This document shows positions 30,122 through 39,249 of a stretch of 64,000 bases of DNA, one piece after another. This DNA comes from Mesostigma viride. Its lineage: Eukaryota > Streptophyta > Mesostigmatophyceae > Mesostigmatales > Mesostigmataceae. The DNA lies in contig RPFO01000788.1 of NCBI GenBank assembly GCA_009746045.1, forward strand, positions 1 through 64,000, written 5' to 3'. Below the pieces are notes generated by a model. That model searched no databases and was not told the DNA's origin. It saw only the letters and a program-made list of their open reading frames with translations. A program made the translations under genes and the position numbers. Numbering within the stretch: position 1 is the first letter of the stretch; each line of letters opens with the position of its first letter.

Positions 30122-30961
30122 ATGGTATCGTCCGATCGTTGCGGTGCGTTGACGGGCAAGGGCGGCCGGTGCGGGTGGCAGACGTGGGGCGGCAGGAGCG
30201 CGTGCCCGCACCACGGGGGTGGGAGGAGGGGGAGGGGGCGGGGCGCGCCTGGGCGCGGGGGGCACAGGGTGGGGGCAAGGGGCGTCTGGCCGCGTGATCT
30301 GGCCAGGGCGGTGCAGAGGGTGCTCATGGCCGGTTTCCGCCCGGGAGAGGCGAACGATGCTAATCTGGCTAGGGTTAGGAAGGAGGAAGCCTTCCAAAGA
30401 GCGGTTCGTGACGCCCGTGACGCGGCAGGCGCAGCGGACGAGGCGGAGAGGCGTGCGGCAGCCCGTGCCCGAGCCGTGGCTCATTCCCCTAACCCCGAAG
30501 CCACCCGTGCCATCGCCGCCGAGTTGGGCGCCGAGGCGGCCCGTCTCAGAGCGCACGCCACTACCCTCGCTAATGCCCTGGGTGCTGCTGCGGACCCCTC
30601 AACACATGCCGAGTTGTTCGCTATGGCTGCCGCGAGGGATGAGGAGGCGGATGAGGCCGCCGCCGCCGCTGCTCTCGAGGCCGCCTTAGCGGCCGCCCCC
30701 GCGCTCACCCACGAACAGCGATTGGAGGCCGCCGAGGAGGCCGAGAGGCAGGCCTACCGGCTCGAGAGCGACGACGAGGACGACTACGTCCAGCACAGGG
30801 GGTACACGCGGGTGTTCACGCCGATATACACGCGGACGGAGACGCCGATGTACACGGGGGGGCGCGGGCATCCTGTCCGCTCGGGGGTGACTAGGCGTAG
30901 GAAGAGGAGCACTCCATCAGCCGGGGGGGCGCGTGCACGGGTAAATAAACACCGCGTCTAG
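30122..30961 (+). CDS. Cys/His-motif protein (family member 1), Ala-rich coiled coil
   Basis: From ATG 30122 (MVSSDRCG) the protein has 279 residues. Residues 6-36 carry C-x-A-x-T-x2-G-x2-C...C-x2-H-H-G-G, a probable zinc site shared with six other genes here and reminiscent of the phage HGGxSTG motif. A long Ala/Glu/Arg helix (residues ~85-220) follows, then an acidic patch and a basic tail. An in-frame upstream ATG (30092) is less likely. Role unknown; it could be nucleic-acid binding. Confidence 0.65.
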   Translation: MVSSDRCGALTGKGGRCGWQTWGGRSACPHHGGGRRGRGRGAPGRGGHRVGARGVWPRDLARAVQRVLMAGFRPGEANDANLARVRKEEAFQRAVRDARDAAGAADEAERRAAARARAVAHSPNPEATRAIAAELGAEAARLRAHATTLANALGAAADPSTHAELFAMAAARDEEADEAAAAAALEAALAAAPALTHEQRLEAAEEAERQAYRLESDDEDDYVQHRGYTRVFTPIYTRTETPMYTGGRGHPVRSGVTRRRKRSTPSAGGARARVNKHRV

Positions 30962-30967
30962 TGGTAA

Positions 30968-31366
30968 ATGTCTCTGCCCGTGAAAGAAAAGGACGTCCAG
31001 GCGGCCTACAGCGCGAGGACGGGGGGCAGGCGCGAGGTGGTTTGTCAGGGGGGGAAGATCGACATCCTGGACGACGAGAGGGGCAGGATCGTCGAGGTGA
31101 AGGAATGGGGCAACTGGATGTACGGCGTGGGGCAGCTCATATCGTACGGGAAGGAATACCCCGGCCACAGCAAGGAGCTGCACCTGTTCAGGTCCAGGTG
31201 GTCCGCGAACGTAACGCTCGACAAGCTGAAACACATCCTGAGCGTGTGCAAGATCGCCGATATAGCCGTGACACTGCACGAGAGCGTGGGGCTGTCGCTG
31301 CCGACCCCCCCCCCTCCCCTGTGGAGACGCCTCCTGTGTCTCTCCGCCAAGGTCGCGCCCGACTAG
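30968..31366 (+). CDS. PD-(D/E)XK-type nuclease
   Basis: In this 132-residue protein GGKIDILDDERGRIVEVKEW supplies the D and E-x-K of a PD-(D/E)XK core, followed by WMYGVGQLISYGKEYP, the GQ-x3-Y helix typical of small viral and phage nucleases of this fold. It starts 6 bp after the preceding gene. A C10 tract near 31304 comes shortly before the end, so the last ~20 residues may be frame-shifted. It probably cuts or repairs DNA; specificity is unknown. Confidence 0.7.
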   Translation: MSLPVKEKDVQAAYSARTGGRREVVCQGGKIDILDDERGRIVEVKEWGNWMYGVGQLISYGKEYPGHSKELHLFRSRWSANVTLDKLKHILSVCKIADIAVTLHESVGLSLPTPPPPLWRRLLCLSAKVAPD

Positions 31367-31401
31367 TGGCGAGGGGATTGGTATATCCACCCGCCAGCGT
31401 T

Positions 31402-32310
31402 TCATCTGACTCGACAGTGTCGCACGCATCGGCGCCTCCTGCCCGTCACCGGGTTCGTGCACCACCTGCGACCCCTGGCGTTCCAGACGTTGCAATGCCG
31501 GCGGTGGACGCAGTGCTGGTTGGTGCACCCGTGGCCCGTGCACGCCCTCGTGATCCTGTCCGGGGTGGAGGCCATATCCACGGCGGTCCCGTCACGGTCA
31601 TCCTCCACCTCCATGCCGAGCGTCTTGTAGTAGTTCACGAGCCTCTCATTGGCTTGGAGTTGACCGGTCTTCCTCAACAGATATTCCTCCATTTTGTCAG
31701 CGTTCTTTAGGTTTTCGAATACCTCTGCCATGTCACTTGCTGTCTGCGGGTACTTTTCGAGGAGCGCCCAAGCCTCATTTAATTTATCGTCACGACTACC
31801 CTTAGGGTCGGATGGTACAAACATAGGCTTTCTCCCCCCCACATGTCCTTGCGCGGATAGAAATACCCTACCGTGTACTGGGTCGTCCAGCAAATGCCTA
31901 TTCGCGTCGACGCCTCTCCAAAACAAATCTTTGCCTATGCCTTTCATCGCTTCCTTCTCCCCCAAGAGAGCGTGATCTGATGCCTTGTTGCTTGGGGCAG
32001 TGTTAACATTAAACCAAGCGTAATACAACCCATCGCCTTTTTTAGTTTTATTTGACACTAGCAAGGATGCCAAATCACTGGCCTCTCTTCGGAGAGCCGT
32101 CATCGGATAGCCATCGGGATAATTTACCACCACGTCCCTCGTTTTACTAGTACTATGAGGTTTGTAGGTAAAATCGAGTGGATAGCTTTGACCGTCCAGC
32201 ACTATGTTCCGCCCGGTGCTCTTGTGTTCTTCTGGGCGTCGCTTACTGACATGTTTGCCCCTCATCCCGTGCCCGTTTTTGTGACCGATCGATTTCCTCA
32301 CGCACCCCAT
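31402..32310 (-). CDS. Paralog A of a Cys-rich-tail viral protein
   Basis: The protein has 302 residues starting MGCVRKS. The body shares many blocks with the next gene (IVLDG-x2-YPLDFTY, RDVVVNYP, GLYYA-x-F-x-VNTA, FWRGVDAN, HGRV-x-LSA, YYKTLGMEVEDDRDGT). The C-terminus is a Cys/His array (CTGHGCTNQHCVHRRHC...C) that could bind zinc, ending in an Arg-rich stretch. No known family recognised. It converges on the nuclease gene. Confidence 0.7.
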   Translation of the reverse strand: MGCVRKSIGHKNGHGMRGKHVSKRRPEEHKSTGRNIVLDGQSYPLDFTYKPHSTSKTRDVVVNYPDGYPMTALRREASDLASLLVSNKTKKGDGLYYAWFNVNTAPSNKASDHALLGEKEAMKGIGKDLFWRGVDANRHLLDDPVHGRVFLSAQGHVGGRKPMFVPSDPKGSRDDKLNEAWALLEKYPQTASDMAEVFENLKNADKMEEYLLRKTGQLQANERLVNYYKTLGMEVEDDRDGTAVDMASTPDRITRACTGHGCTNQHCVHRRHCNVWNARGRRWCTNPVTGRRRRCVRHCRVR

Positions 32311-32357
32311 AATACTATAGCGCGTAAAAAAAAAACACGTCGAATATCCCCCTATTG

Positions 32358-33272
32358 TCATTTACGGACGCGAGCCTTACACTGCTGTGTCGAGTGCCGT
32401 GCGCATCGGCGTCTCCTGCCCGTCACCGGGTTTGTGCACCACCTGCGGCCCCTGGCGTTCCAGACGTTGCAATGCCGGCGGTGGACGCAGTGCTGGTTGG
32501 TGCACCCGTGGCCCGTGCACGCCCTCATGATCCTGTCCGGGGTGGAGGCCATATTGACCCAGGTCCCATCACGGTCATCCTCAACCTCCATGCCGAGCGT
32601 CTTGTAGTAGTCCACAAGCTTCATGTTGTTTTGGATTTCGCCGCCCCTCTCCCACATCAAGGTGTAGGGGTCGCTGCCGGGGGGTAATTGTTCCATTTCT
32701 TCCTCCAGCATGCGCGCCGTGGCGGGGTACTTTTCGATGAGACTCCAGGGCTCGTCGTTCGTGGCGTTGTCGGGGTCGGGTGATACGTATTTCGCTTTTC
32801 TCCCCCCCGTGCTCGCGACCGCGGACAGCGACACCCTCCCGTGGATGGGGTCCTCCATGTGTCTCTTGTTGGCGTCGACGCCTCTCCAGAAGATTTCTTT
32901 GCCGAGACCGCTCATCGCGTCCTTTTCTCCCTGGCTCGCGTGATCCGACCTCCAGTTGCTATTGGCCGTGTTCACTTTAAACAGAGCGTAATACAACCCG
33001 TTGTCTTGGTTATTTACCACCAGGGATCCCAGATTGTCGGCGTAATCCCGGAGAGCGGTGTGCGGGTAGTTAACTGGGTAATTGACCACCACGTCCCTTG
33101 AAGGCAAGCCATCGACCACCCGCGGCCTGTACGTAAAATCCAGGGGGTAATTGCGTCCGTCGAGCACTATGGACCGCCCCGTGCCGTGTTTCTCGTGCTC
33201 GTTGTCGGGCCTCCCCCGTTTGGACCGGGTTATGGCCCTCATGTCGTGCCCGACTTTTTTTGCGCGCCCCAT
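32358..33272 (-). CDS. Paralog B of a Cys-rich-tail viral protein
   Basis: A 304-residue tandem paralog of 31402-32310. The C-terminal ~65 residues are almost identical to paralog A even at the DNA level, while the N-terminal 200 residues are only moderately similar, suggesting gene conversion. The start MGRAKKVGHDM aligns with the paralog start. Confidence 0.7.
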   Translation of the reverse strand: MGRAKKVGHDMRAITRSKRGRPDNEHEKHGTGRSIVLDGRNYPLDFTYRPRVVDGLPSRDVVVNYPVNYPHTALRDYADNLGSLVVNNQDNGLYYALFKVNTANSNWRSDHASQGEKDAMSGLGKEIFWRGVDANKRHMEDPIHGRVSLSAVASTGGRKAKYVSPDPDNATNDEPWSLIEKYPATARMLEEEMEQLPPGSDPYTLMWERGGEIQNNMKLVDYYKTLGMEVEDDRDGTWVNMASTPDRIMRACTGHGCTNQHCVHRRHCNVWNARGRRWCTNPVTGRRRRCARHSTQQCKARVRK

Positions 33273-33330
33273 AGTACTCCTTATTACTGACGCATTTTTT
33301 TATCTTATGCTACCGGTATAGAACTTTACC

Positions 33331-36040
33331 ATGTCTACCGCTCTGGACCAGCTCAGCGACGTCCGTTACGCGCGCATGTACTCAACCGCTCTCCTGGGCG
33401 ACCTCGACCCCGCCGCGAGGGTGAAGGACCTCGTCGTCAAGGCGCAGGACAGCATCGTCATCAAGCCCAACAACGGGTACGGCACCAGCGCGACCAACCG
33501 CCTCAAGATCGTGGGATCCACCGCCATAGACGGGGCGCTGTCCGTGGACAACGTTACCATCGACGGCAGCACCGTCAACTCGTCTTCCGGCAGCCTCGTG
33601 CTCTCGTCCAACGCCGGGTCGGTGCGCATGGCCGACGTGGTCGCCTCCGCGGCCTCCCTCTCGCCGGCCTCCGACGTGGACCTGACCCTCTCGGGCGGTG
33701 CCACCAAGTCGGTGTTGGTGGAGGGCGTCAAGTTCACCGACAACGCGGTCACCACCTCCAGCGGCACCCTTGCGATCAGCTCTGCCGGGTCCTCGGCCGC
33801 CGCGCTCCAGCTGGGCGGCGTCACCGTCACCAACGCCTCCGTGTCCTCCTCCACCGCCAACGGGAACCTGACCATGGCCAGCAACGGCACCGGCTCCGTG
33901 CTCCTGGACAACGTGAAGGTGAAGACCTCGGGCATCAGCAACAACGTGGCCAACGCCGACCTGACCCTGTCGTCCAACGGCACCGGGTCGGTGGTGATGG
34001 ACAGCGTGAAGGTGAAGACGGCGGGCATCACCACCAGCAGCGGCACGCTCTCGCTGACCTCCGCGGGGCGGCGGCCAACCGTGTGGACGTGGCCGGCATC
34101 ACGGTGACGAACGCCAGCATCAGTGCCGCGTCGGCGAGCACCGTGACGGTGGCGAAGGACCTGACCCTGACCAGCACCGCGGGCGGCAGCGGCAAGGTGA
34201 CGACCTCGGCGGGCAATCTGGAGCTGACCAGCGCGAGCGGCACGGTGGCCGTCACCGGGGCTTTGACGGGCTCCAGCACGATCACCAGCACCGGCAACAT
34301 GGTGGTGGGAGGGGACCTGAAGGTTGCGGGCGTTATCGACAGCACGAACGCGAGCGGGAACCTGGAGATCATGGACAAGACGATGAAGTTGGGCTACCAG
34401 CCCGGGTCCGCCACGGTCATGGATTTCCAGTTCGCCAACTCGTCGAACGCGATCTCGAACAGCATCGGACTCTCCACGTTCGCCGGCGCGACCGTCGGCG
34501 GGGGGTGTTGAACATCGCCACCACCGCCTACTCGAGGGCGGGATTCTATTACCCGTCGGCGTACACCAACATTCCCTCCAGCGTACTCGCTTGGAGTACC
34601 GATAACATCTCCATTGAATTTCCCATCACCATCACCAGCGCTTTGACATCGGAGGCAGGGGCTATGGCCCAATTTCTGGGCATCGAACTCTACAACGCCG
34701 GAGGACAGCAATCCTTCTACCGGTTCACGGCCAACAACGGCGCGCTGAGGATCGATAGGAGTATCAATGGGACCGATAACAACGTCACATCAGACAATGT
34801 GGGCTTGTTGAATTCCGCCGGTACCTACCTGTTCAGGGTTTCGTTCGCGTGGTCAGGCGGGGTGTGCACCGGCACTTACACGTTCTCCAAGAACGGCGGG
34901 GCCACTATCCCCGTCACGTGGGGTGGAAGTCCGACACAAGTTGCCACGGCTTATATGATGCCGGCGGGCGCGTCGATCGTCAACAGTTCCATCGCGATCG
35001 GAACGTACTTCACCGGCTACAACCAGGCGTGGACGGTCGACTACTTCAAGCTGACCAAGGGTGTGGCCTCGACCAACGCGGCCTCCGAAAACTCCGGCCT
35101 GTTCGTTGACGGCAGCGCCTCCTTCGGCAGCCGCGCCCTCACATGGCACATGGGCGCCGGCGAGACCTCGCAGGACAAGGGCGACTACACCGGCTCGTAC
35201 TGGCACGTGGAGGGCGGCCAGCTGCTGCTCTCTCGCACCATCCTGGCGGCCGACCGCGAGGCGCCCGCCACCAACGTCAATCTTGCCTCCCTGGCCAGCG
35301 GCTCCGACACGCTGCGGTGGGAGTTCTCCTCCTCCAAGGCCAGCACCGTCGGCAGCGCCACCTTCAGCGGCAGCGGCACCGTCGCGGACGGCGTGCTCAA
35401 GGAGTCCGGCTCCCAGTTCGACTCCGTGTCGCCCAACGTCACGGGCACGTTCTCTCTGATCATCAAGGTGCTGCCCCAGTTCGACCTGTCCACGCTGACC
35501 CTCCTGACCGACCTGATCGAGTACGGCTACCTTGCCGTGCAGATCTCGAGCGGCGGCTTCCTGACCTTCTCCGACGGCGTGAACGCGGCCATCGTCATGG
35601 ACACCCCCGTGCACGCCGAGCCGTTCACGCTGTGCATCACCATGAGCGGGTCGCAGGTCAAGTTCTACCTGGACGGCGCCCTGGTGGCTTCCTCGGCCAA
35701 CGGCGCGTTGGGCGCGAACCCGAATCTGGTGCTGTACGGCGGGTACGTCGGTAGCGTGTGGTACGACGACGTGCGCTTCGTGTCCGGCCAGGCGCTCACG
35801 GCGGCCAACACGATGCTGTACGGCTGGCGGGAGATGTACGCGGCCAACCAGACGGTGACGTACGGTTTCCGCATCTCCAACAACGAGGGCCTGCAGCTGG
35901 TGAAGGTGCGCGGGTCGGGCGGCAGCAACGGATGGGTCGGCACCAACCCCGCGCCCAACACGGTGACGTCCGGCAACAGCATGGGCGCCATCGGGGCCGC
36001 CACCGCGTCCGTCATCAGCGAGAGCCAGATGGCGTTTTGA
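33331..36040 (+). CDS. Giant fibre/adhesin-like protein with LamG-like domain (two frameshifts)
   Basis: Three frames join into about 903 residues if one base is restored near 34064-34075 and one in the G6 run at 34500-34505. The N-terminus (LGDLDPAARVKDLVV...DSIVIKPN) matches the intact paralog at 44674-47064. Residues ~60-330 are Ser/Thr/Val/Gly repeats typical of a beta-helix or trimeric fibre. The C-terminal ~500 residues resemble a concanavalin/LamG-like sandwich (FRVSFAWSGGV, QVKFYLDGALV, VWYDDVRF) and end with a conserved GWREMYAANQTVTYGFRI module. Probably a virion surface fibre. The extra ~140 residues around 34520-34900 are absent from the paralog. Confidence 0.7.
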
Positions 36041-36064
36041 GCGCGTTTAACCCGCGAACCTTGA

Positions 36065-36829
36065 TCACACCAATCGGCGACGCCTAGCCAGAGCCGCAGA
36101 AGCTCCATGACCCATCCTTCTGCGCTTGTTCATAATGACCTCTCCCAGTCGGTCTCTGGTTTTCGTCGCCTTCTCAGCGTTCCTCCCGGAGGTTACAAAG
36201 TCCTTTTCTGCGTCAACTTGTTTAGCATACCCCTCATTAAACCTGTTTTCCATCAGCCGAAGTTCTTCCTTGTCGGCTTCCGTTACGACATCCTCCAGTG
36301 CTGTGCCGCGGGGTATGTTGGGGTACCGAGCCCGCATCATCGCCATTGAATTTGTTGTCTCTCTCAGAATGTGGCCGAAGTCGTTGGCGGCTTTCACTGC
36401 ATCCTCATGTTTCGACAGTGCCTGTTGTTTAAGCTCGGGAACTCGGTCCGTGTACTTCTTAAAGAGTACTTGGTTTACTTTGAGATCCGTATCTGGTCCC
36501 ATGGCCACACCGTAATTCATCAGATCCTCGTCGGCCAAATGGGGCAGGTTGATCAACGTGTTCTCCAATTCGGTCGTGCGCCGAATGTCTTGCCACTCGG
36601 GATCGGGTCCTCCATTTACCAACATTCGTTTGTGTTCCGACACGTCCACGCCGCCCGCTTGCATGCGGTGCCTGGGTCGCCGGGTACGCTTGGGCGCACT
36701 GGTGAATGAACGGGCCGAATGAGACGGGACGGTCTTCCGTGTCGGCTGCCCCTTGTGCATGTGGCACCTCCCCCTCGCGACCTCGATGTTGCATGTCCCT
36801 CCGGTCCTAGTCTGAGCGCGGCACTTCAT
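36065..36829 (-). CDS. Cys/His-motif protein (family member 2)
   Basis: A 254-residue protein. MKCRAQTRTGGTC...GRCHMHKGQ is the family's N-terminal site, followed by the basic RRPRHRMQAG motif. The body (LVNGGPDPEWQDI, LPHLADEDLMNYGVAMG, long Lys/Glu helices) is paralogous to the next gene. Function unknown. Confidence 0.7.
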   Translation of the reverse strand: MKCRAQTRTGGTCNIEVARGRCHMHKGQPTRKTVPSHSARSFTSAPKRTRRPRHRMQAGGVDVSEHKRMLVNGGPDPEWQDIRRTTELENTLINLPHLADEDLMNYGVAMGPDTDLKVNQVLFKKYTDRVPELKQQALSKHEDAVKAANDFGHILRETTNSMAMMRARYPNIPRGTALEDVVTEADKEELRLMENRFNEGYAKQVDAEKDFVTSGRNAEKATKTRDRLGEVIMNKRRRMGHGASAALARRRRLV

Positions 36830-36976
36830 TTACACGATCTACTATAAAAGAACGAAAAAAAGCACAACGGCCGCCTTTAGTACCTCTTCACGCGCTTGGC
36901 CTGTGAGTGGATCTGAGCCCTTTCCTTCCTCTGCCCCCTCCCCCTGTCCTGACTCCGTACGCCCCCGTGCCGTGCG

Positions 36977-38011
36977 CTACCTTCTTCGGCCGTGACCCGC
37001 CACCCAGGGGTCGATATTCTCCGGCGGCACCTGTGGGGCGCCGTCCGGGCGCCAGTATTCTAATCGCCCTCCTCGCACCCTCTCGTACGGCGGGTGCCTA
37101 ATGCCCGCTCTAAGTCTGTTCGGGATTCGCATTCTTTGCTCGTTTGATAGGGGATCCCGTGCCCAATTATAACGCTCGCGGGCAGTTGCCAGATCAGCCA
37201 GGGCCTTCATCAGTCTTACCCTGGACTCACTCCAATTAGGGTAATTGTTAAGAACTTCCTCCTGGAGATTATGTACTCTACTGACCTGTCTGTCCAACTC
37301 CTCTCCTGCCTTTGCCAGGTCCGCTTCCCACTCGGCCTTGGCTTGGGCTTCGTACTTTTCGATCAATTGATCTTTCATCTCCTTATGTTTATTTTTCCCC
37401 ATGGCCGCCGCATAGTTCAAACGATCCAGGTCATTAAACTGGGGCAATGCGAGCACGGATTTCTCCATATCGTCATATGTGGCGGCATTAATGTCGCGCC
37501 AGACAGGGACAGGTCCGCTGTTTGCCAGCAATTTTTTATGCTCGGTATCTCGGCCGAGATCGCCAGTGTTCTTCAGACTAAGCTCACTTAGCCCCTTTGT
37601 CAGCTCCGCCACCCCGGGCGCGTCCTCTTTCGGTTCCTTCAGGCTAAGCTCACCAAACCTCTCCGCAATATTGTCCACGTCGTACGCCCGCATCCGGTGC
37701 CTGGGGCGGCGACGCCCCCCTGTGGCTCTCAACCTGTACGCTCCCGTGCCATGCGCGCCCTTCTTCGGCACCTGTGTCGCGGGGGCGGTCGGCTGGGGGA
37801 GCTTCAGCAGGGCGAGACGGAGAGAGATGTTGTACGGATCGTCCGGGTCCTTCTTCATTCCGGCCTCCATCTCGATGTGGGAGCGCTTGTTGGCCTTGGA
37901 CCGCATCCCGTGACGCGACACGCACCGCTGCCCCCTGTGCAGGTGGCACCTCCCTCTTGGTACGACGATCCCGCACATCCCGCCTGACGATGTACGCGCA
38001 CCGCACTTCAT
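36977..38011 (-). CDS. Cys/His-motif protein (family member 3)
   Basis: A 344-residue protein. MKCGARTSSGGMC...GRCHLHRGQ, then RRRPRHRMRAY, then a body with LLANSGPVPVWRDI and LPQFNDLDRLNYAAAMG shared with the 36065-36829 gene, and a coiled-coil region. Its ATG overlaps the stop of the upstream gene (TAAATGA), implying co-expression or very tight packing. Confidence 0.7.
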   Translation of the reverse strand: MKCGARTSSGGMCGIVVPRGRCHLHRGQRCVSRHGMRSKANKRSHIEMEAGMKKDPDDPYNISLRLALLKLPQPTAPATQVPKKGAHGTGAYRLRATGGRRRPRHRMRAYDVDNIAERFGELSLKEPKEDAPGVAELTKGLSELSLKNTGDLGRDTEHKKLLANSGPVPVWRDINAATYDDMEKSVLALPQFNDLDRLNYAAAMGKNKHKEMKDQLIEKYEAQAKAEWEADLAKAGEELDRQVSRVHNLQEEVLNNYPNWSESRVRLMKALADLATARERYNWARDPLSNEQRMRIPNRLRAGIRHPPYERVRGGRLEYWRPDGAPQVPPENIDPWVAGHGRRR

Positions 38012-38996
38012 TTATACAGAAGTGACGCGAAAAAAACTCTAGCTCGATTCCGGCCCTGTCGCCGCTTTCTCTTTTGACCCGTTTTATGCCCGTGGTCTTC
38101 TGGCAGAGGGGGGGCGGACGGTACATTTTCATATTCGCCATCTGGCAGAGGGGGGGCGGACGGGGGGAGCATCTCCCGATCGGGGACAATGCGCAACACA
38201 CCGTCCTTGTAAAAAAACTCCACATCGTCTGGCAGAGGGGGGCGGTCGGTATATGTTTCAGCTCGCCGTCGCTATCAAACCGTGTGTCAGACGGCATTGG
38301 CGGGGCACTCGGATGTTCTGGTCGTCGAGCGGGCACGCCGTTAGGAAAATCCCGAAGAATCAACCGATGCCTTTTTTCGATCCTCCTTTGTTTTGCCATC
38401 TGCTTGTTGTGCTCGTAATCCGGGTTGGCCCTCTCGAGTCTGTCAAACTCGTGCTCCAAGAATTTCTTCTTCACCCGCGCCTGGTCCCTTTTTGCGTCTC
38501 TCATATAATCCGACCCCCTCACGCGCCGATCCTGCTCCTCCTCCCGTCGCGTAAACGGCCCCCCCTCCGGGCGTTGTCGTTTTGTCGGGGAGTGCAGGAA
38601 CTGGTCATTCCAGTTCTGCATCTCCTGGGACTTGTTAAACTCTTCGCGTATCAGCTCGGATTCCGCTATATTCAGCTTTCTGACCTGGTCCTTCCACCCT
38701 GTCGGCTTGAGTTCTCTAAAGTTGTCGATAGCACTTTGGATGTCTTGTATGGAACTCTTGTCTACGTGCATGCGCTTCATTGCACGCCCTAGTGCGTCTA
38801 GATCCAGATCTCCATCCACAGTGGTATACATGGTTTTAAGAATGGGGGCGAGCCCCCTTCTCGTGCTATGCCCCCTCGTGCTATGCCCCCTTCTGCGATG
38901 CACGATCGGTTGACCCCTGTGCAAGTGGCATCTCCCGTTCTGCACTAGTTTTCTGCACGCACCCCCAGTAGCGGTCCTCGCATCGCAGCTCCTCAT
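38008..38996 (-). CDS. Cys/His-motif protein (family member 4), one frameshift
   Basis: The N-terminus MRSCDARTATGGAC...GRCHLHRGQ is the family motif, followed by charged helices and a C-terminus with three SAPPLPD-like repeats. The frame breaks at the G6 run 38237-38242. One added base restores 329 codons ending at 38008, where the stop overlaps the next ATG. Without it the frame runs antiparallel to repeats and over the next gene. Function unknown. Confidence 0.65.
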
Positions 38997-39232
38997 TGTA
39001 TACGTAACGAAGACACTATTTTTCTAACGACGGGCGTGTTCTGGCCTAGCGCGTAGTGCAGGCCCTCGCCTATCACCACCAATGCGGCGAACCAGCCCGC
39101 TATCTCGGACGCCCTCAAGCGGCGTCCACCCGCGTAATAAGCGAACGCGGCACCGGCCGCCAGTGTGGCGAGCCAGTCGAATAGAGCACTGCCAAACACG
39201 CGAAAGGAGCGCAGGTAGGCTATCAGAGACAT
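38993..39232 (-). CDS. Small membrane protein
   Basis: 79 residues with two hydrophobic helices (ALFDWLATLAAGAAFAYYAGG and AGWFAALVVIGEGLHYALG). The pattern FDW-x2-T...GE-x2-H-x3-G-x2-T resembles a short membrane protein I associate with many large DNA viruses of protists, though I cannot confirm the family. Its TGA overlaps the ATG of the next gene (ATGA). Confidence 0.6.
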   Translation of the reverse strand: MSLIAYLRSFRVFGSALFDWLATLAAGAAFAYYAGGRRLRASEIAGWFAALVVIGEGLHYALGQNTPVVRKIVSSLRIQ

Positions 39233-39249
39233 GGCGTATTGATATATTT

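Noticed and set aside
34853-35614. 253-codon minus-strand ORF inside the fibre gene
   Set aside because: Shadow frame of a GC-rich repetitive coding sequence; the plus strand has clear protein homology to the paralog at 44674.
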